Source: an uncultured Eubacteriales bacterium (GTDB taxonomy: Bacteria; Bacillota; Clostridia; Christensenellales; CAG-138). Taken from it: a stretch of 44,434 nt of DNA. The notes beneath the pieces were generated by a model. That model was not told the DNA's origin. It did not search any database and was given only the letters and a program-made list of their open reading frames with translations. Location of the stretch: assembly GCA_902787375.1 (NCBI GenBank), contig CADAGD010000008.1, forward strand, positions 1-44,434, in the 5' to 3' direction. Made by a program: the position numbers and the translations under genes. Positions 33,465 through 42,320 of the stretch are shown here, piece after piece. Position 1 is the stretch's first letter; each line of letters opens with the position of its first letter.

Positions 33465-34124
33465 ATGAAAAATGATCTAATTGCGTACTGCGGGGTCGAT
33501 TGCTCCTCTTGCCCTGACCTTGAAACAAATAAATGTCCCGGATGCAGGCAGACCGAATGGACTGAATCGGATATATGTATGCCCGTTGAGTGCTGCCGTA
33601 AAAGGAATATCTCCTGCTGCGGAGAATGCGACGTATTCCCCTGCCCCGATATGAGGGAATTCTATCGGGAATCGGAAGGTCATAAGAGAGCATATATGCT
33701 AATGTGTGATGTGAATGATAAAATATGTCTAAGGGACTATACGGAGTTTTGTCTCGATGAGATATTGAACCTTTATCAAAGCGTTGGTTGGACAAACTAT
33801 GTTGAACGCAAATCAATGCTTGAGAAAGCCTATAAAAACTCACTCTGCGTAATCGGAGCGTATGCCGGTGATAGATTGATCGGCATAATACGAGCCGTTG
33901 GCGATGGGTTTTCCATCGTTTTTATTCAGGACATAATAGTTCTACCCGAATACCGGCGAAGGGGCATCGGAACAAGGCTTATAAAAGCCATTATGGAGAG
34001 GTATAATGACGTTTATCAGATGGAGCTTTTGACGGATAATACGGAGAAAGCAAAGGCGTTTTATTGTTCCGTGGGTTTAATTCCGTCAGATGCTGTTGGT
34101 TGTATTGCTTTTATAAGGATGTAA
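33465..34124 (+). CDS. Fusion of a DUF3795-like Cys-rich domain with a GNAT acetyltransferase
   Basis: A 219-residue two-domain protein. Residues 1-65 carry twelve cysteines (9, 13, 16, 24, 27, 38, 43, 44, 51, 52, 55, 60) in the AYCGVDCSSCP...CPGC...CCGECDVFPCP pattern of DUF3795-like domains, probably binding metal. Residues about 80-219 form a full GNAT domain with DIIVLPEYRRRGIGTRLIKA (acetyl-CoA loop) and AFYCSVGL. The two parts share one continuous frame. GGAGG precedes the ATG. I do not know this architecture as a named family. Confidence 0.82.
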   Translation: MKNDLIAYCGVDCSSCPDLETNKCPGCRQTEWTESDICMPVECCRKRNISCCGECDVFPCPDMREFYRESEGHKRAYMLMCDVNDKICLRDYTEFCLDEILNLYQSVGWTNYVERKSMLEKAYKNSLCVIGAYAGDRLIGIIRAVGDGFSIVFIQDIIVLPEYRRRGIGTRLIKAIMERYNDVYQMELLTDNTEKAKAFYCSVGLIPSDAVGCIAFIRM

Positions 34125-34134
34125 AGGAGAAAAA

Positions 34135-34710
34135 ATGCTGCTTAACGATGAAGCCTATGAGCTTAACGGAAGAAGCATCATTCTGCGAAGCGCGACAGAG
34201 GATGATGCCGAAATGCTGTTGGACTATATTAAAACCGTGACAGGGGAAACCCGTTTTTTGATCTGCGAACCCGACGAGATAAAATACACGATAGATGGCG
34301 AGAAAGCATTTATCAAAAGCCACAATGATTCCGACAGCGCGATGCTCATGCTCGCGTTTGTGGATGGCGAGTACGCGGGCAACTGTTCATTCAGCCGCAT
34401 TCACCATACCCGTCGAGGGAAGCACCGCGCTGAAATAGGCATTGCGCTTTTCCAAAGATTCACCGGGTTTGGGCTTGGAAGGCTCATGCTTGAGCGTCTT
34501 TTGCAAGTAATAAAGGAAATGGGGTATGAACAGGCCGAGTTGACCGTTCACAGCGACAATGCAAGAGCGCACCACCTATACGAAAGTCTTGGATTTAAAG
34601 ACTGCGGACGCATCCCAAATGCCAGCAAGTTTGACGACGGAACATACAGCGATGATGTTTTGATGGTGCTTCCTATGTCGGAAGTCAAATATATTTCAAC
34701 ATGGGTGTAA
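34135..34710 (+). CDS. GNAT acetyltransferase (RimJ/RimL-like)
   Basis: A 191-residue GNAT protein with IILRSATEDDAEMLLDY, IGIALFQRFTGFGLGRLMLERLL as the acetyl-CoA loop, and SDNARAHHLYESLGFKDCG near the end. RimJ/RimL-type enzymes acetylate protein N-termini or small amines; the substrate here is unknown. AAAGGAG precedes the ATG, 10 bases after the previous stop. Confidence 0.88.
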   Translation: MLLNDEAYELNGRSIILRSATEDDAEMLLDYIKTVTGETRFLICEPDEIKYTIDGEKAFIKSHNDSDSAMLMLAFVDGEYAGNCSFSRIHHTRRGKHRAEIGIALFQRFTGFGLGRLMLERLLQVIKEMGYEQAELTVHSDNARAHHLYESLGFKDCGRIPNASKFDDGTYSDDVLMVLPMSEVKYISTWV

Positions 34711-35201
34711 TATTCAAAAACGCCGACATTGGCGACATACCGCAGATAATGCAAATCGAAAACGAATGCTTTCCCCCGAATGAGGCTGAAACGGTTCAAG
34801 CTGTTTCCGCACGAATAGCCGCCGCTCCTGAGCTGTTCATTGTAGCCTTGGACGAGGACAGCGGCAGGATAATGGGTTTTATAAACGGTATCTCCACAAA
34901 CGAAGCTTCGTTCAGGGATGAGTTTTTTACCGATACAAGCCTCCACGATCCGGACGGGTGCAACGTAATGGTAATCTCGCTTGAGGTACTGCCAAGCTGC
35001 AGGAACGCAGGGCTGGGGCATATGCTCATCGACAAACTATTGGCACGCGCAAGGCTTTACGGTAAAAGGCAAGTTGTTTTCATATGCCATGAGGCGTTGA
35101 TTAAGAAATATGAACGTATGGGATTCAAGCTTCGCGGAATCTCCGATTCGCATTGGGGAGGCGGAAGCTGGTTCGAGATGTTCGGCGAGGTTTTTAAATG
35201 A
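34701..35201 (+). CDS. GNAT acetyltransferase (arylalkylamine-like)
   Basis: A 166-residue GNAT protein with IPQIMQIENECFPPNEAE at the N terminus, reminiscent of arylalkylamine N-acetyltransferase-like members. VLPSCRNAGLGHMLIDKLL is the acetyl-CoA loop, and IKKYERMGFKLRG is the final motif. It starts 10 bases before the end of the previous gene. The substrate is unknown. Confidence 0.86.
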   Translation: MGVIFKNADIGDIPQIMQIENECFPPNEAETVQAVSARIAAAPELFIVALDEDSGRIMGFINGISTNEASFRDEFFTDTSLHDPDGCNVMVISLEVLPSCRNAGLGHMLIDKLLARARLYGKRQVVFICHEALIKKYERMGFKLRGISDSHWGGGSWFEMFGEVFK

Positions 35202-35824
35202 GTGCGTTTGACGATTATTTGCTGTATTTCAGCTCCAAACTCGGAAGAAAAAGCTTTGTTATAAAAAAGGGCATTGGAAGTGTAATGCTGTCCGCGCCCC
35301 ACAGCGCGGAGCAAACGAGGAACGGACGAAAGAAATATGGAGAATACCATACTGGAGCGATAGTCAATGTGCTTCACGACGAGCTTAATTGCCCGATAAT
35401 CTACAAGGAAAAGAACCGCGGGGACGACGCCAATTACGATGAAAAATGCAGGTATAAAACCAAACTCAGGGAATATATAAAAAAGCACGGCATTAAGTAC
35501 CTCATTGACATTCACCAAATGAATCCATCCCGTCCCGAAATTATAAACATCGGCACGGGCTATGGAAAAAACATCAAAAAAGACCCGACCATATTGGAAA
35601 AAGCAATAGCCTGCTTCAGCGAAAACAACTTTGCTCCCGTTACGGTTGACACGCCTTTTGCGGCAATTCACCCATATACCGTATCGGCGTTCATATCCCG
35701 CGAATGCGGAATACCTTGTCTGCAAATAGAAATAAACACCCGCGCCGTTTCAAAGAGGTATGAGGAATGCGCACTTGATGGAATCCTGCTTTCCTTGAAG
35801 CGGCTGATTCAGGAGCTTGAATAG
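35198..35824 (+). CDS. N-formylglutamate amidohydrolase-like protein
   Basis: A 208-residue protein similar to the N-formylglutamate amidohydrolase fold. Candidate zinc and catalytic positions are SAPHSAEQT (His35), LIDIHQMNP (Asp104, His106) and LQIEINTRA (Glu). The family releases formate from N-formylglutamate in histidine degradation, but no hut genes are nearby and the true substrate may differ. Its ATG overlaps the previous stop in an ATGA. Its last codons form one arm of a perfect hairpin, with the TAG in the loop. Confidence 0.78.
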   Translation: MSAFDDYLLYFSSKLGRKSFVIKKGIGSVMLSAPHSAEQTRNGRKKYGEYHTGAIVNVLHDELNCPIIYKEKNRGDDANYDEKCRYKTKLREYIKKHGIKYLIDIHQMNPSRPEIINIGTGYGKNIKKDPTILEKAIACFSENNFAPVTVDTPFAAIHPYTVSAFISRECGIPCLQIEINTRAVSKRYEECALDGILLSLKRLIQELE

Positions 35825-35842
35825 AAGCTCCTGAATCAGCCG
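35801..35842 (+). terminator. 18-bp perfect hairpin enclosing the operon's final stop codon
   Basis: CGGCTGATTCAGGAGCTT (35801-35818) pairs perfectly with AAGCTCCTGAATCAGCCG (35825-35842). The six-base loop GAATAG contains the stop codon TAG (35822-35824). No T tract follows directly; the nearest T run is near 35860. It probably ends or protects the operon transcript. Confidence 0.7.
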
Positions 35843-35953
35843 CAAAGAAGCCCCGGAGCTTTTATTCCTTTATTTGGGTGTATACATACACGCGGTTTTA
35901 TATGTCGTAAATGATTTCCACATCGTTATCCCGGCATCACTCTGCAAGGAACT

Positions 35954-36395
35954 TCATCCGATGGGTTTGTACTCTTCCCGCACAAACCCGTCCCATTCCT
36001 CCATGCGTCCGAGCCTGCCAAGCTCTTTATTGAACATTCCGCTTCCCGGAACATTCGTCAGAATACGATTATTGAAAACCGACTTGTATGCTCCGGTCAG
36101 GAGCTTTTTCTGTTTTTTCATCCGCGATCATCACATCAATATATTTCAATGTTATATCCCTACACCAATTCGGTGAGGAGTCATCCAGATTATGAAGGGT
36201 GGGCAACTGCAAACACTTAATGGATTTAAGAAAGCCACACACCTCATCCTCATGCACATATTCATCCGACAGATCTTCCCCGTACTTTATGATCTCATTT
36301 GTGCCATGAACAACGTAATATCCGTCCGATTCAACGTCTGAACAATAATCCGGCGAATCCAGCAGCACGGATAGCTTTGCTTGATATTTTGCCAT
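35954..36395 (-). pseudogene. Small unknown gene apparently split by a frameshift
   Basis: On the minus strand an ATG at 36395 opens a frame of 108 residues (MAKYQAKLSVLL...) that ends at 36069. A second frame beginning MKKQKKLLTGAYKSVF at 36121 overlaps it and continues as LTNVPGSGMFNKELGRLGRM to a stop at 35954. The second part reads like the natural continuation of the first, so one frameshift near 36110 is the simplest reading; two overlapping genes are the alternative. I do not recognise the family. Acidic and Tyr-rich stretches (DLSDEYVHEDEV) mark the first part. Confidence 0.5.
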
Positions 36396-36425
36396 GCTCA
36401 TTCTTCCCGATTTATGCAGACTCAA

Positions 36426-38033
36426 TCAGGCACGAAAGACCTCCCTGCCTCCGACGAATGTCGCTTTAACGGGTATTCTATGAATGGCTCTCGTATCCGC
36501 GTCAAACGGGTTTGCTCCGAGAATCACAAAATCCGCAAGCATACCTTTTTTGATAGTTCCCTTTATATCTTCGTCATGGCTTGCTATAGCTGAGGACGAT
36601 GTAAAGCTGTCTATGGCTTCCCTGACCGTAAAGGCTTCATCGGGCAGGTATGGCCCCGTCCCGTCCATTGATGTACGGGTAACAGCACATTCGATGCCCT
36701 TCATCACGTCAGGAAGCTCAACGGGACAATCCGAGCCGTTTGAAACATTCAGCCCGTTTTTAAGAAGCGTTTTCCAGCAATAGCTTGTTTTTGCAAGATC
36801 GTCGGGAACAAGCTTCTCAATGATATGATTATCATAATCCAGAAAGATCGTCTGCGCGTATATATGAACGCCCAGACGAATCATGCGCTCAAGCTGATCC
36901 GCTCTTGAAACCTGGCAATGAACCACACCGTGCCGATGCTCAGGACGCGGATTCTCCCTCAATGCGCACTCAATAGCGTCCAATACCTCATCCAGACAGG
37001 CGTCGCCTATGGCATGGATCGCGGCATCCATTCCATGTGCATTGGCGCAGGCTACCATGAGTTTCATGTTTTCAGGCGAAAACAGCGAAAAACCGTATGA
37101 ATCGGTTCCCTTATAGGGCTTTGACAGATGCGCGGTTCTGCTTCCGAGCGCACCGTCGCCAAGGAGCTTCAAGGGGCCTGTTTTGAAAAAGTCGCTCCCC
37201 TTTTCGGTTTCACCGCTCGCAATAAACGCTTTAAGCACTTCAAGCTCTGTGAAATTGCATTGCTCGCAAACCCTCACGGTAAGCATTTCCGCTTTCTCAA
37301 GCTCCCTGTACGCGCTATTCACAACATCCGCGGGAACATCCCTGAATACACAGTAATCGTCGGTCTGCGCGCTTGTTATTCCATATCGGTTCAGCTCCGA
37401 CGCCGCAAGGAGTATCATGCGTTTTATGTCCTCCTTTGTGGGAATAGGACGGCATACATCCAGAATGTCCATGGCATTGTCATATAGTCTGCCGTCTATT
37501 TCGCCGTTCTCCACACCTATACGTCCTCCGGATGGCGATTCCGTTTCCGATGTTATACCCGCAAGCTCCAAAAGCTTTGAATTGACAACACAGCAATGGC
37601 CGCATGTTCGGGTAATCATTATCGGAACATCCCTTGAAACCTCGTCGAGATCCCACCTTGACGGCATACGAGTCGTATCCTTGAAAAAATCCTGATTCCA
37701 TCCCCTGCCGCAAAGCCATTGACCTTCGGAAACGGGATGCAGCCTCAGATGCTCCCTCATGCAGTCCATGACCGCTTTTAGGCTTTCCGTATTTCTGTAC
37801 AGCGGCGCATAGCTCAATGTCAGTCCGAAATTCAAAAGGTGCATGTGTGAATCATTGAAGCCCGCGCAAACAAAATCCCCGTTAAGGTTTATGAGGTTAT
37901 CGCCCGGTTCGGCAGCCTTCAATATCGCCTCGTCCGAGCCGACGTCCGTAAATCTTCCGTCCTCGACTATGAATGCCGACACAAGCGGAAGCTCACCGGT
38001 ATAAACATTGCCATTATAGAATGCAACTCTCAT
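36426..38033 (-). CDS. Amidohydrolase family protein (YtcJ-like)
   Basis: A 535-residue metal-dependent hydrolase of the amidohydrolase-3 type. The first metal pair is in NDSHMHLL (His63, His65). PLKLLGDGALGSR holds the possible carboxylated lysine. AAIHAIGDACLDEV and NVSNGSDCPVELPD carry further ligands (His and the late Asp). Relatives hydrolyse amides or formamides, but this substrate is unknown. ATG at 38033 is favoured because GGAG lies 7 bases upstream. It is transcribed towards the small disrupted gene. Confidence 0.9.
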   Translation of the reverse strand: MRVAFYNGNVYTGELPLVSAFIVEDGRFTDVGSDEAILKAAEPGDNLINLNGDFVCAGFNDSHMHLLNFGLTLSYAPLYRNTESLKAVMDCMREHLRLHPVSEGQWLCGRGWNQDFFKDTTRMPSRWDLDEVSRDVPIMITRTCGHCCVVNSKLLELAGITSETESPSGGRIGVENGEIDGRLYDNAMDILDVCRPIPTKEDIKRMILLAASELNRYGITSAQTDDYCVFRDVPADVVNSAYRELEKAEMLTVRVCEQCNFTELEVLKAFIASGETEKGSDFFKTGPLKLLGDGALGSRTAHLSKPYKGTDSYGFSLFSPENMKLMVACANAHGMDAAIHAIGDACLDEVLDAIECALRENPRPEHRHGVVHCQVSRADQLERMIRLGVHIYAQTIFLDYDNHIIEKLVPDDLAKTSYCWKTLLKNGLNVSNGSDCPVELPDVMKGIECAVTRTSMDGTGPYLPDEAFTVREAIDSFTSSSAIASHDEDIKGTIKKGMLADFVILGANPFDADTRAIHRIPVKATFVGGREVFRA

Positions 38034-38077
38034 GTTAAACTCCAAACACCTTGCACCGACAAGCTAATATATTATAC

Positions 38078-38749
38078 TTACCTTTGGTCAACCAACTTGC
38101 CGTCACTCATTTTGAGAACAACATCTGCTTCTTGTGCAACATCCAAGTCATGCGTAACAACTATAACACATCTTCCATCGTCTTTTGCAAGAGAATGAAG
38201 TATTTTTATAACATTTTCAGTATTTTTAGTATCTAAGTTGCCTGTGGGTTCGTCAGCCAGTATAATCTCGCTGCCTGATGCTAAAGCTCTGGCAATAGCA
38301 ATGCGTTGCTGCTCACCACCTGAAAGCGTCTTCGGAAAGCGCTTCATTTGTTCTTCAGTAATCCCAACCTTTTTCAGATTTGAAACTGCTATTGCGTCGG
38401 CTTCTTTTTTAGGCACATTATGAATATACAACGGATACGCAGCATTTTCCATTACAGTCAAATGCGCGAATAAATTGTAATTCTGATAGATCACGGAAAC
38501 ATGCTCCATGCGGTATTCATCTCTATCAATATCTTTGGTTGATAAGCCATCGAATGATACTATACCTTCTGTCGGCACATCCAGCCCCGCAAGCAGCGAA
38601 AGAAGCGTTGTTTTGCCACTACCCGAAGCTCCAAGAATAGCATAGAACTTTCCAGGTATAAATCTAAAAGAGAATTCCTTAAGTGCTTTTACACTTTGAT
38701 ATTTCCCTTTATATATGTATGTGATATTGTCAGCTATTAAATCATTCAT
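38078..38749 (-). CDS. ABC transporter ATPase (MacB/LolD/BceA-like)
   Basis: A 223-residue ATPase. Walker A is GASGSGKTT, the Q loop is IYQNYNLF, the signature is LSGGEQQR, Walker B is IILADEPTGNLD, and the H loop is VVTHD. LADEPTGNLD is typical of the MacB/LolD/BceA group that works with FtsX-type permeases. It ends the minus-strand operon after two such permeases. The group includes peptide and antibiotic exporters, lipoprotein movers and cell-wall hydrolase controllers. Confidence 0.94.
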   Translation of the reverse strand: MNDLIADNITYIYKGKYQSVKALKEFSFRFIPGKFYAILGASGSGKTTLLSLLAGLDVPTEGIVSFDGLSTKDIDRDEYRMEHVSVIYQNYNLFAHLTVMENAAYPLYIHNVPKKEADAIAVSNLKKVGITEEQMKRFPKTLSGGEQQRIAIARALASGSEIILADEPTGNLDTKNTENVIKILHSLAKDDGRCVIVVTHDLDVAQEADVVLKMSDGKLVDQR

Positions 38750-38764
38750 GTCTATTCCCCTTTT

Positions 38765-39928
38765 TTAGTCCTCTGTTTTCATAAGTATTATAGGATTTAC
38801 TTTTGCTATCATAAATGCGGAACAAGAAGCACCACTAATAAATATTGCCAACAAGAGTAATGTATTTGGTATGGAATAAATATCGTGAATACTCTTCGTT
38901 ATCACTGCAACAAGTAAGCCTATAATATATCCAATAACAGCAAGAAGTGTCTGCTGGCCTATTATATCAAAGAAGACTCTCCTTCGTTTTAAACCAAGAC
39001 ATCGCTGTACGGCAAACTCTTTAATTCTGCCCTTTGTAAATAAATATGAAGCAAAAAATCCTATAGCTACTGTCAAAACCGTCAAAATAGGTATCAGAAC
39101 ACGCACCATCCTGAGGTTTGAGCGAAGTCCATCCAAGCTTTCCAAATATGTATCATCCTGAACAACCACAGCAAACGGTTTGGAATCATAGCCGTTTAAC
39201 AAATCCGGCTTTGCAAAAAGCTTGTAAATTTCATTTTTAGCCTCTTCTAAACGATTATTATCTTTTATTGTAAATGTACAAGAATCAACAAGGAATAATT
39301 CTGAGGCATCTTTTTCCCATTGAAAATTGAGAGGCACATAAATCACATTACTTTCGGAATTGGATATAGTACCAACAATCCTCAACTGAGTTTTTTTCCG
39401 TTCCAACCCAATGCTTATAACGGGATTGTTTTCCGTATCATATTCAGGCTCGACAGAATCCGAAACAATACAAACCTGCTCGGAAGTTTTAAAAATATCC
39501 TCAGTAAACCCATCGAAAAGCTCAATTTTTGCTCCCTCAAACTCACAAAGCATCTTATCAGATGCAAAGTCATAGATACGGTGCATCTCCATTCCATCAG
39601 GATATGTCAAAAAGACAACTCCCATTGCGTGAACATCCTTAACAAACTCAGATATTCTATTGTCATCGTCCTCAAAAACGCCCAGAATTGATTGAACAAG
39701 TACACTGGACATTGACAACTTGGAACTATTCATACCTCGTGCATCGGTAACAATACAGTTTATATCTGTGCTGTTTATCATTTTCTCAATAGCCGTTTCC
39801 TCATAATATGCAATTCCACTAAGATAAAATGATACAGCAACAATCAAAGCAACAAGCGCAATCAAGAGAATGCTTTGAGTCCTTCTTCTCCACAGGAGAG
39901 ATAAAGAAATTTTTAATACAGCCGACAT
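38765..39928 (-). CDS. FtsX-like ABC permease (short subunit)
   Basis: A 387-residue permease. One transmembrane helix near the N terminus (about 19-41) is followed by a large extracytoplasmic domain (about 45-275) and three helices at the C terminus (about 278-300, 325-348, 357-380), the MacB/FtsX layout. RCLGLKRRRVFFDIIGQQ is the cytoplasmic coupling loop typical of the family. It lies between the ATPase gene and the larger permease gene, suggesting an unequal pair. Confidence 0.85.
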   Translation of the reverse strand: MSAVLKISLSLLWRRRTQSILLIALVALIVAVSFYLSGIAYYEETAIEKMINSTDINCIVTDARGMNSSKLSMSSVLVQSILGVFEDDDNRISEFVKDVHAMGVVFLTYPDGMEMHRIYDFASDKMLCEFEGAKIELFDGFTEDIFKTSEQVCIVSDSVEPEYDTENNPVISIGLERKKTQLRIVGTISNSESNVIYVPLNFQWEKDASELFLVDSCTFTIKDNNRLEEAKNEIYKLFAKPDLLNGYDSKPFAVVVQDDTYLESLDGLRSNLRMVRVLIPILTVLTVAIGFFASYLFTKGRIKEFAVQRCLGLKRRRVFFDIIGQQTLLAVIGYIIGLLVAVITKSIHDIYSIPNTLLLLAIFISGASCSAFMIAKVNPIILMKTED

Positions 39929-39931
39929 AAT

Positions 39932-41830
39932 TTACTTCCTCTGCATTAGGTTGCTATTAGAAATCTTTTTCGACATAAAAAACACGGCGATAACAGTTAC
40001 AGCAGCAAGCACTGTTCCACACAGAAGTTCCGGAATTACGGGTAGCATTATCTCATTTGAAATGAGTTTTGCAGTAACTGAATTAAACAATATCAAACCA
40101 CAACATGTTCCTATTACTACTCCTAAAACCGCCAATATTGAAACAGCTTTGCAAAACTCATTTTTGACAGTACTCGACTTCACACCTAAAAGACGTGCTC
40201 CAATTACTGACTTATTCATTGAATGTGAACATATGAAAAGGAACAAAGCTACAGCAACAATGAATGATACTATACCGACAATAAACATTCTCTCAGAGTT
40301 TTCCTTTGCTGAATCAAGTGCTCCTTCTGCCGCTCCGTATTCGCCGTCAAAATACGCAAAAGCTCCTCCGAATCCGAGCTTATCAAGCTCATTTTCAAAT
40401 TCCTCCTGCATACCATTCTCGATTATAACCGAATATAGTCCGACATTGGAATCCAAACTATCGTTGGATTTCGTTCCGGTATAAGCCTTATTCGGAATAA
40501 AAAATGTGTTTGCATCGAACTCATACGCTCCAAATTCAAATTCAGGGGCAGAGTAAATCCCGACTACTTCATATTTTTCAGAAAGAGCTGCTTTATTCTC
40601 AAATTTTAATGGCTCTTTAACACAGACAACTCGAGTTAAAGAATCATCATTTTCTCCAACTCTAACCGGTTTGGGTGCTGAAATACTCAATGTTTTTGTT
40701 TCATAAAGCTCCACATCAATCCAGTCACCGACTTTTATTCCATTCTTGCTTGCCCATGACGCACTAACGAGACAAACCTTGCTTCCGGCATTATACTCCT
40801 CTTCAGAAATAGTTCTCCCATCTAATATAAAATAATTGCCTCTGCAAAAGCCCAAGATACTTTTGACGTTGTCGGTCAGAACAACTGACCCGGATGAATA
40901 GTTCAGCTTGCACATAGGAATAATAGTGTCTTTCCAAATACTGCCTTCCTCGCTTTCAAGAAACGCTTGGACAGAGCTATTGTATTCAGCACAAAATGGC
41001 AATCTTTCACTTTTGTTTACATAAAAATATGTTTCCGCATCTCCCTTAACACGTTCGACATTAAACAACAATGACCTTCCAGGCAAATCGTTCGGATCAT
41101 AACAAATGAACTGATCTGAAACATTGGCTTCATCAATGACAAAGACAGCTTCAAGGTTTTCATTATAATCAAATGTATACGGTATTCCTTCTACAGCTCC
41201 GAAAAGCAGATATGTCTTTCCCTCTTCATATGGCAATTTACAATCGGCATCATAAAGTCCACCCAATGTAACCGTTTTCATCGGATAATCGGAGAATGAA
41301 TCATTAAGCGCAACGATTTCAAGTACGCTGAACTTTGCTGTATATGAATCTACATCTATGCTCTTGCTTTCCCATATTCCGTTTTCATCAGGTTCAAGTA
41401 TATTTGTTTTTGAATGCTCATTTTCAATTTTAACACATTTTGCGGCAACAACTGCAAGGGCATTTGAATACATATCAAAAAGACGATATGAGCCCACTTT
41501 ATTCTTTTCAATAGTCACAACGCTTTTGGTATCCTTTACAAAAGCCCCCATCAAATACCTTGTATCTTCATATTTTACATACGGGAATCTTCTTTCATCA
41601 TTTACCAATGGAAAATGTTCTGCATCCATCTCAAGACTAAACCATGCCTCGGAAGTCTGGATTGGAACAGCCACAGTTGTATAGCCGCTTGAAATATCGC
41701 TAATTTGTTTTTTAACAGAAAACCATGCCGAAAAGCCTATGCAACACAGAGCAGTTGCCAGTGCAAGCAGTAAAGCTGTCAACATGGTAAAACTAAGGTT
41801 ATTTTTTAGAAATCTAACAAAAATATTCAT
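39932..41830 (-). CDS. FtsX-like ABC permease (long subunit)
   Basis: A 632-residue permease with the same layout: an N-terminal helix (about 13-35), a long extracytoplasmic domain of about 470 residues, and three C-terminal helices (about 515-535, 560-585, 600-622). ARLLGVKSSTVKNEFCKA is the coupling loop. It is the first permease after the Cys-rich ORF, and a GAGGA site precedes the ATG. The size difference from its partner suggests a heterodimer recognising a specific ligand. Confidence 0.85.
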   Translation of the reverse strand: MNIFVRFLKNNLSFTMLTALLLALATALCCIGFSAWFSVKKQISDISSGYTTVAVPIQTSEAWFSLEMDAEHFPLVNDERRFPYVKYEDTRYLMGAFVKDTKSVVTIEKNKVGSYRLFDMYSNALAVVAAKCVKIENEHSKTNILEPDENGIWESKSIDVDSYTAKFSVLEIVALNDSFSDYPMKTVTLGGLYDADCKLPYEEGKTYLLFGAVEGIPYTFDYNENLEAVFVIDEANVSDQFICYDPNDLPGRSLLFNVERVKGDAETYFYVNKSERLPFCAEYNSSVQAFLESEEGSIWKDTIIPMCKLNYSSGSVVLTDNVKSILGFCRGNYFILDGRTISEEEYNAGSKVCLVSASWASKNGIKVGDWIDVELYETKTLSISAPKPVRVGENDDSLTRVVCVKEPLKFENKAALSEKYEVVGIYSAPEFEFGAYEFDANTFFIPNKAYTGTKSNDSLDSNVGLYSVIIENGMQEEFENELDKLGFGGAFAYFDGEYGAAEGALDSAKENSERMFIVGIVSFIVAVALFLFICSHSMNKSVIGARLLGVKSSTVKNEFCKAVSILAVLGVVIGTCCGLILFNSVTAKLISNEIMLPVIPELLCGTVLAAVTVIAVFFMSKKISNSNLMQRK

Positions 41831-41879
41831 TTCTATAACAAGTCCTCATTCCTCACACAGGAGGGCTTAACATTCCTAT

Positions 41880-42199
41880 TTATACGTGCAAATAGTTACA
41901 AGAACCGGAATGTGTAGCTTTTGGGCAACGAACGGTTCTTATTACACCTGCATCATAATAGCACGACCAACACTTAAAATAGTGAGTCTGTACAGTTCCA
42001 TTACACGAAGCATTATAAAACAAAGAATGATCATGTGCAGAAGCTACCGAAGAAGATTCAAGAACGACCCTTGTTTTTGAGCATGAATCACACTTATAGG
42101 TATTGTAAAACGCTTTGTAACATTTTGAGCCTGAACGAGCACCTTTGCCATAAGCTTCTCTGCTGTAAACTATATTACCTTTGCTTTAAAAAGTTTCAT
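41880..42199 (-). pseudogene. Frame-disrupted Cys-rich small ORF upstream of the ABC exporter
   Basis: On the minus strand AAGGAGG and an ATG at 42199 start a frame that stops after 9 codons (MKLFKAKVI). A second frame continues for about 100 codons as SKGNIVYSREAYGKGARSGSK..., through CDSCSK, KCWSCYYDAG and RCPKATHSGSCNYL, to a stop at 41880-41882. Together they give a protein with eight cysteines, several in CxxC spacing. A single base insertion or two-base deletion would join them. It lies about 50 bases before the first permease gene and has a near-perfect promoter. No family is recognised; a secreted peptide or zinc-ribbon protein is possible. Confidence 0.45.
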
Positions 42200-42235
42200 T
42201 TTGATCCTCCTTGTTCATATAAATTTAGTATATTT

Positions 42236-42264
42236 ATTTTACCGTTTTAGGTTGCAATTGTCAA
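42236..42264 (-). promoter_or_regulatory. Promoter of the Cys-rich ORF and ABC exporter operon
   Basis: On the minus strand TTGACA (42264-42259), exactly 17 bases and TAAAAT (42241-42236) lie 36 bases before the disrupted ORF. No other promoter of this quality is seen before the permease genes. Confidence 0.65.
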
Positions 42265-42320
42265 CAGAATTTACAAATATATTAATTTAATATATAGTGC
42301 GCTTCTTTTTATTGTTTTGG

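Noticed and set aside
35198..35824. Histidine-degradation operon
   Set aside because: The N-formylglutamate amidohydrolase-like gene has no hutH, hutU or hutI neighbour; it is in an acetyltransferase operon.
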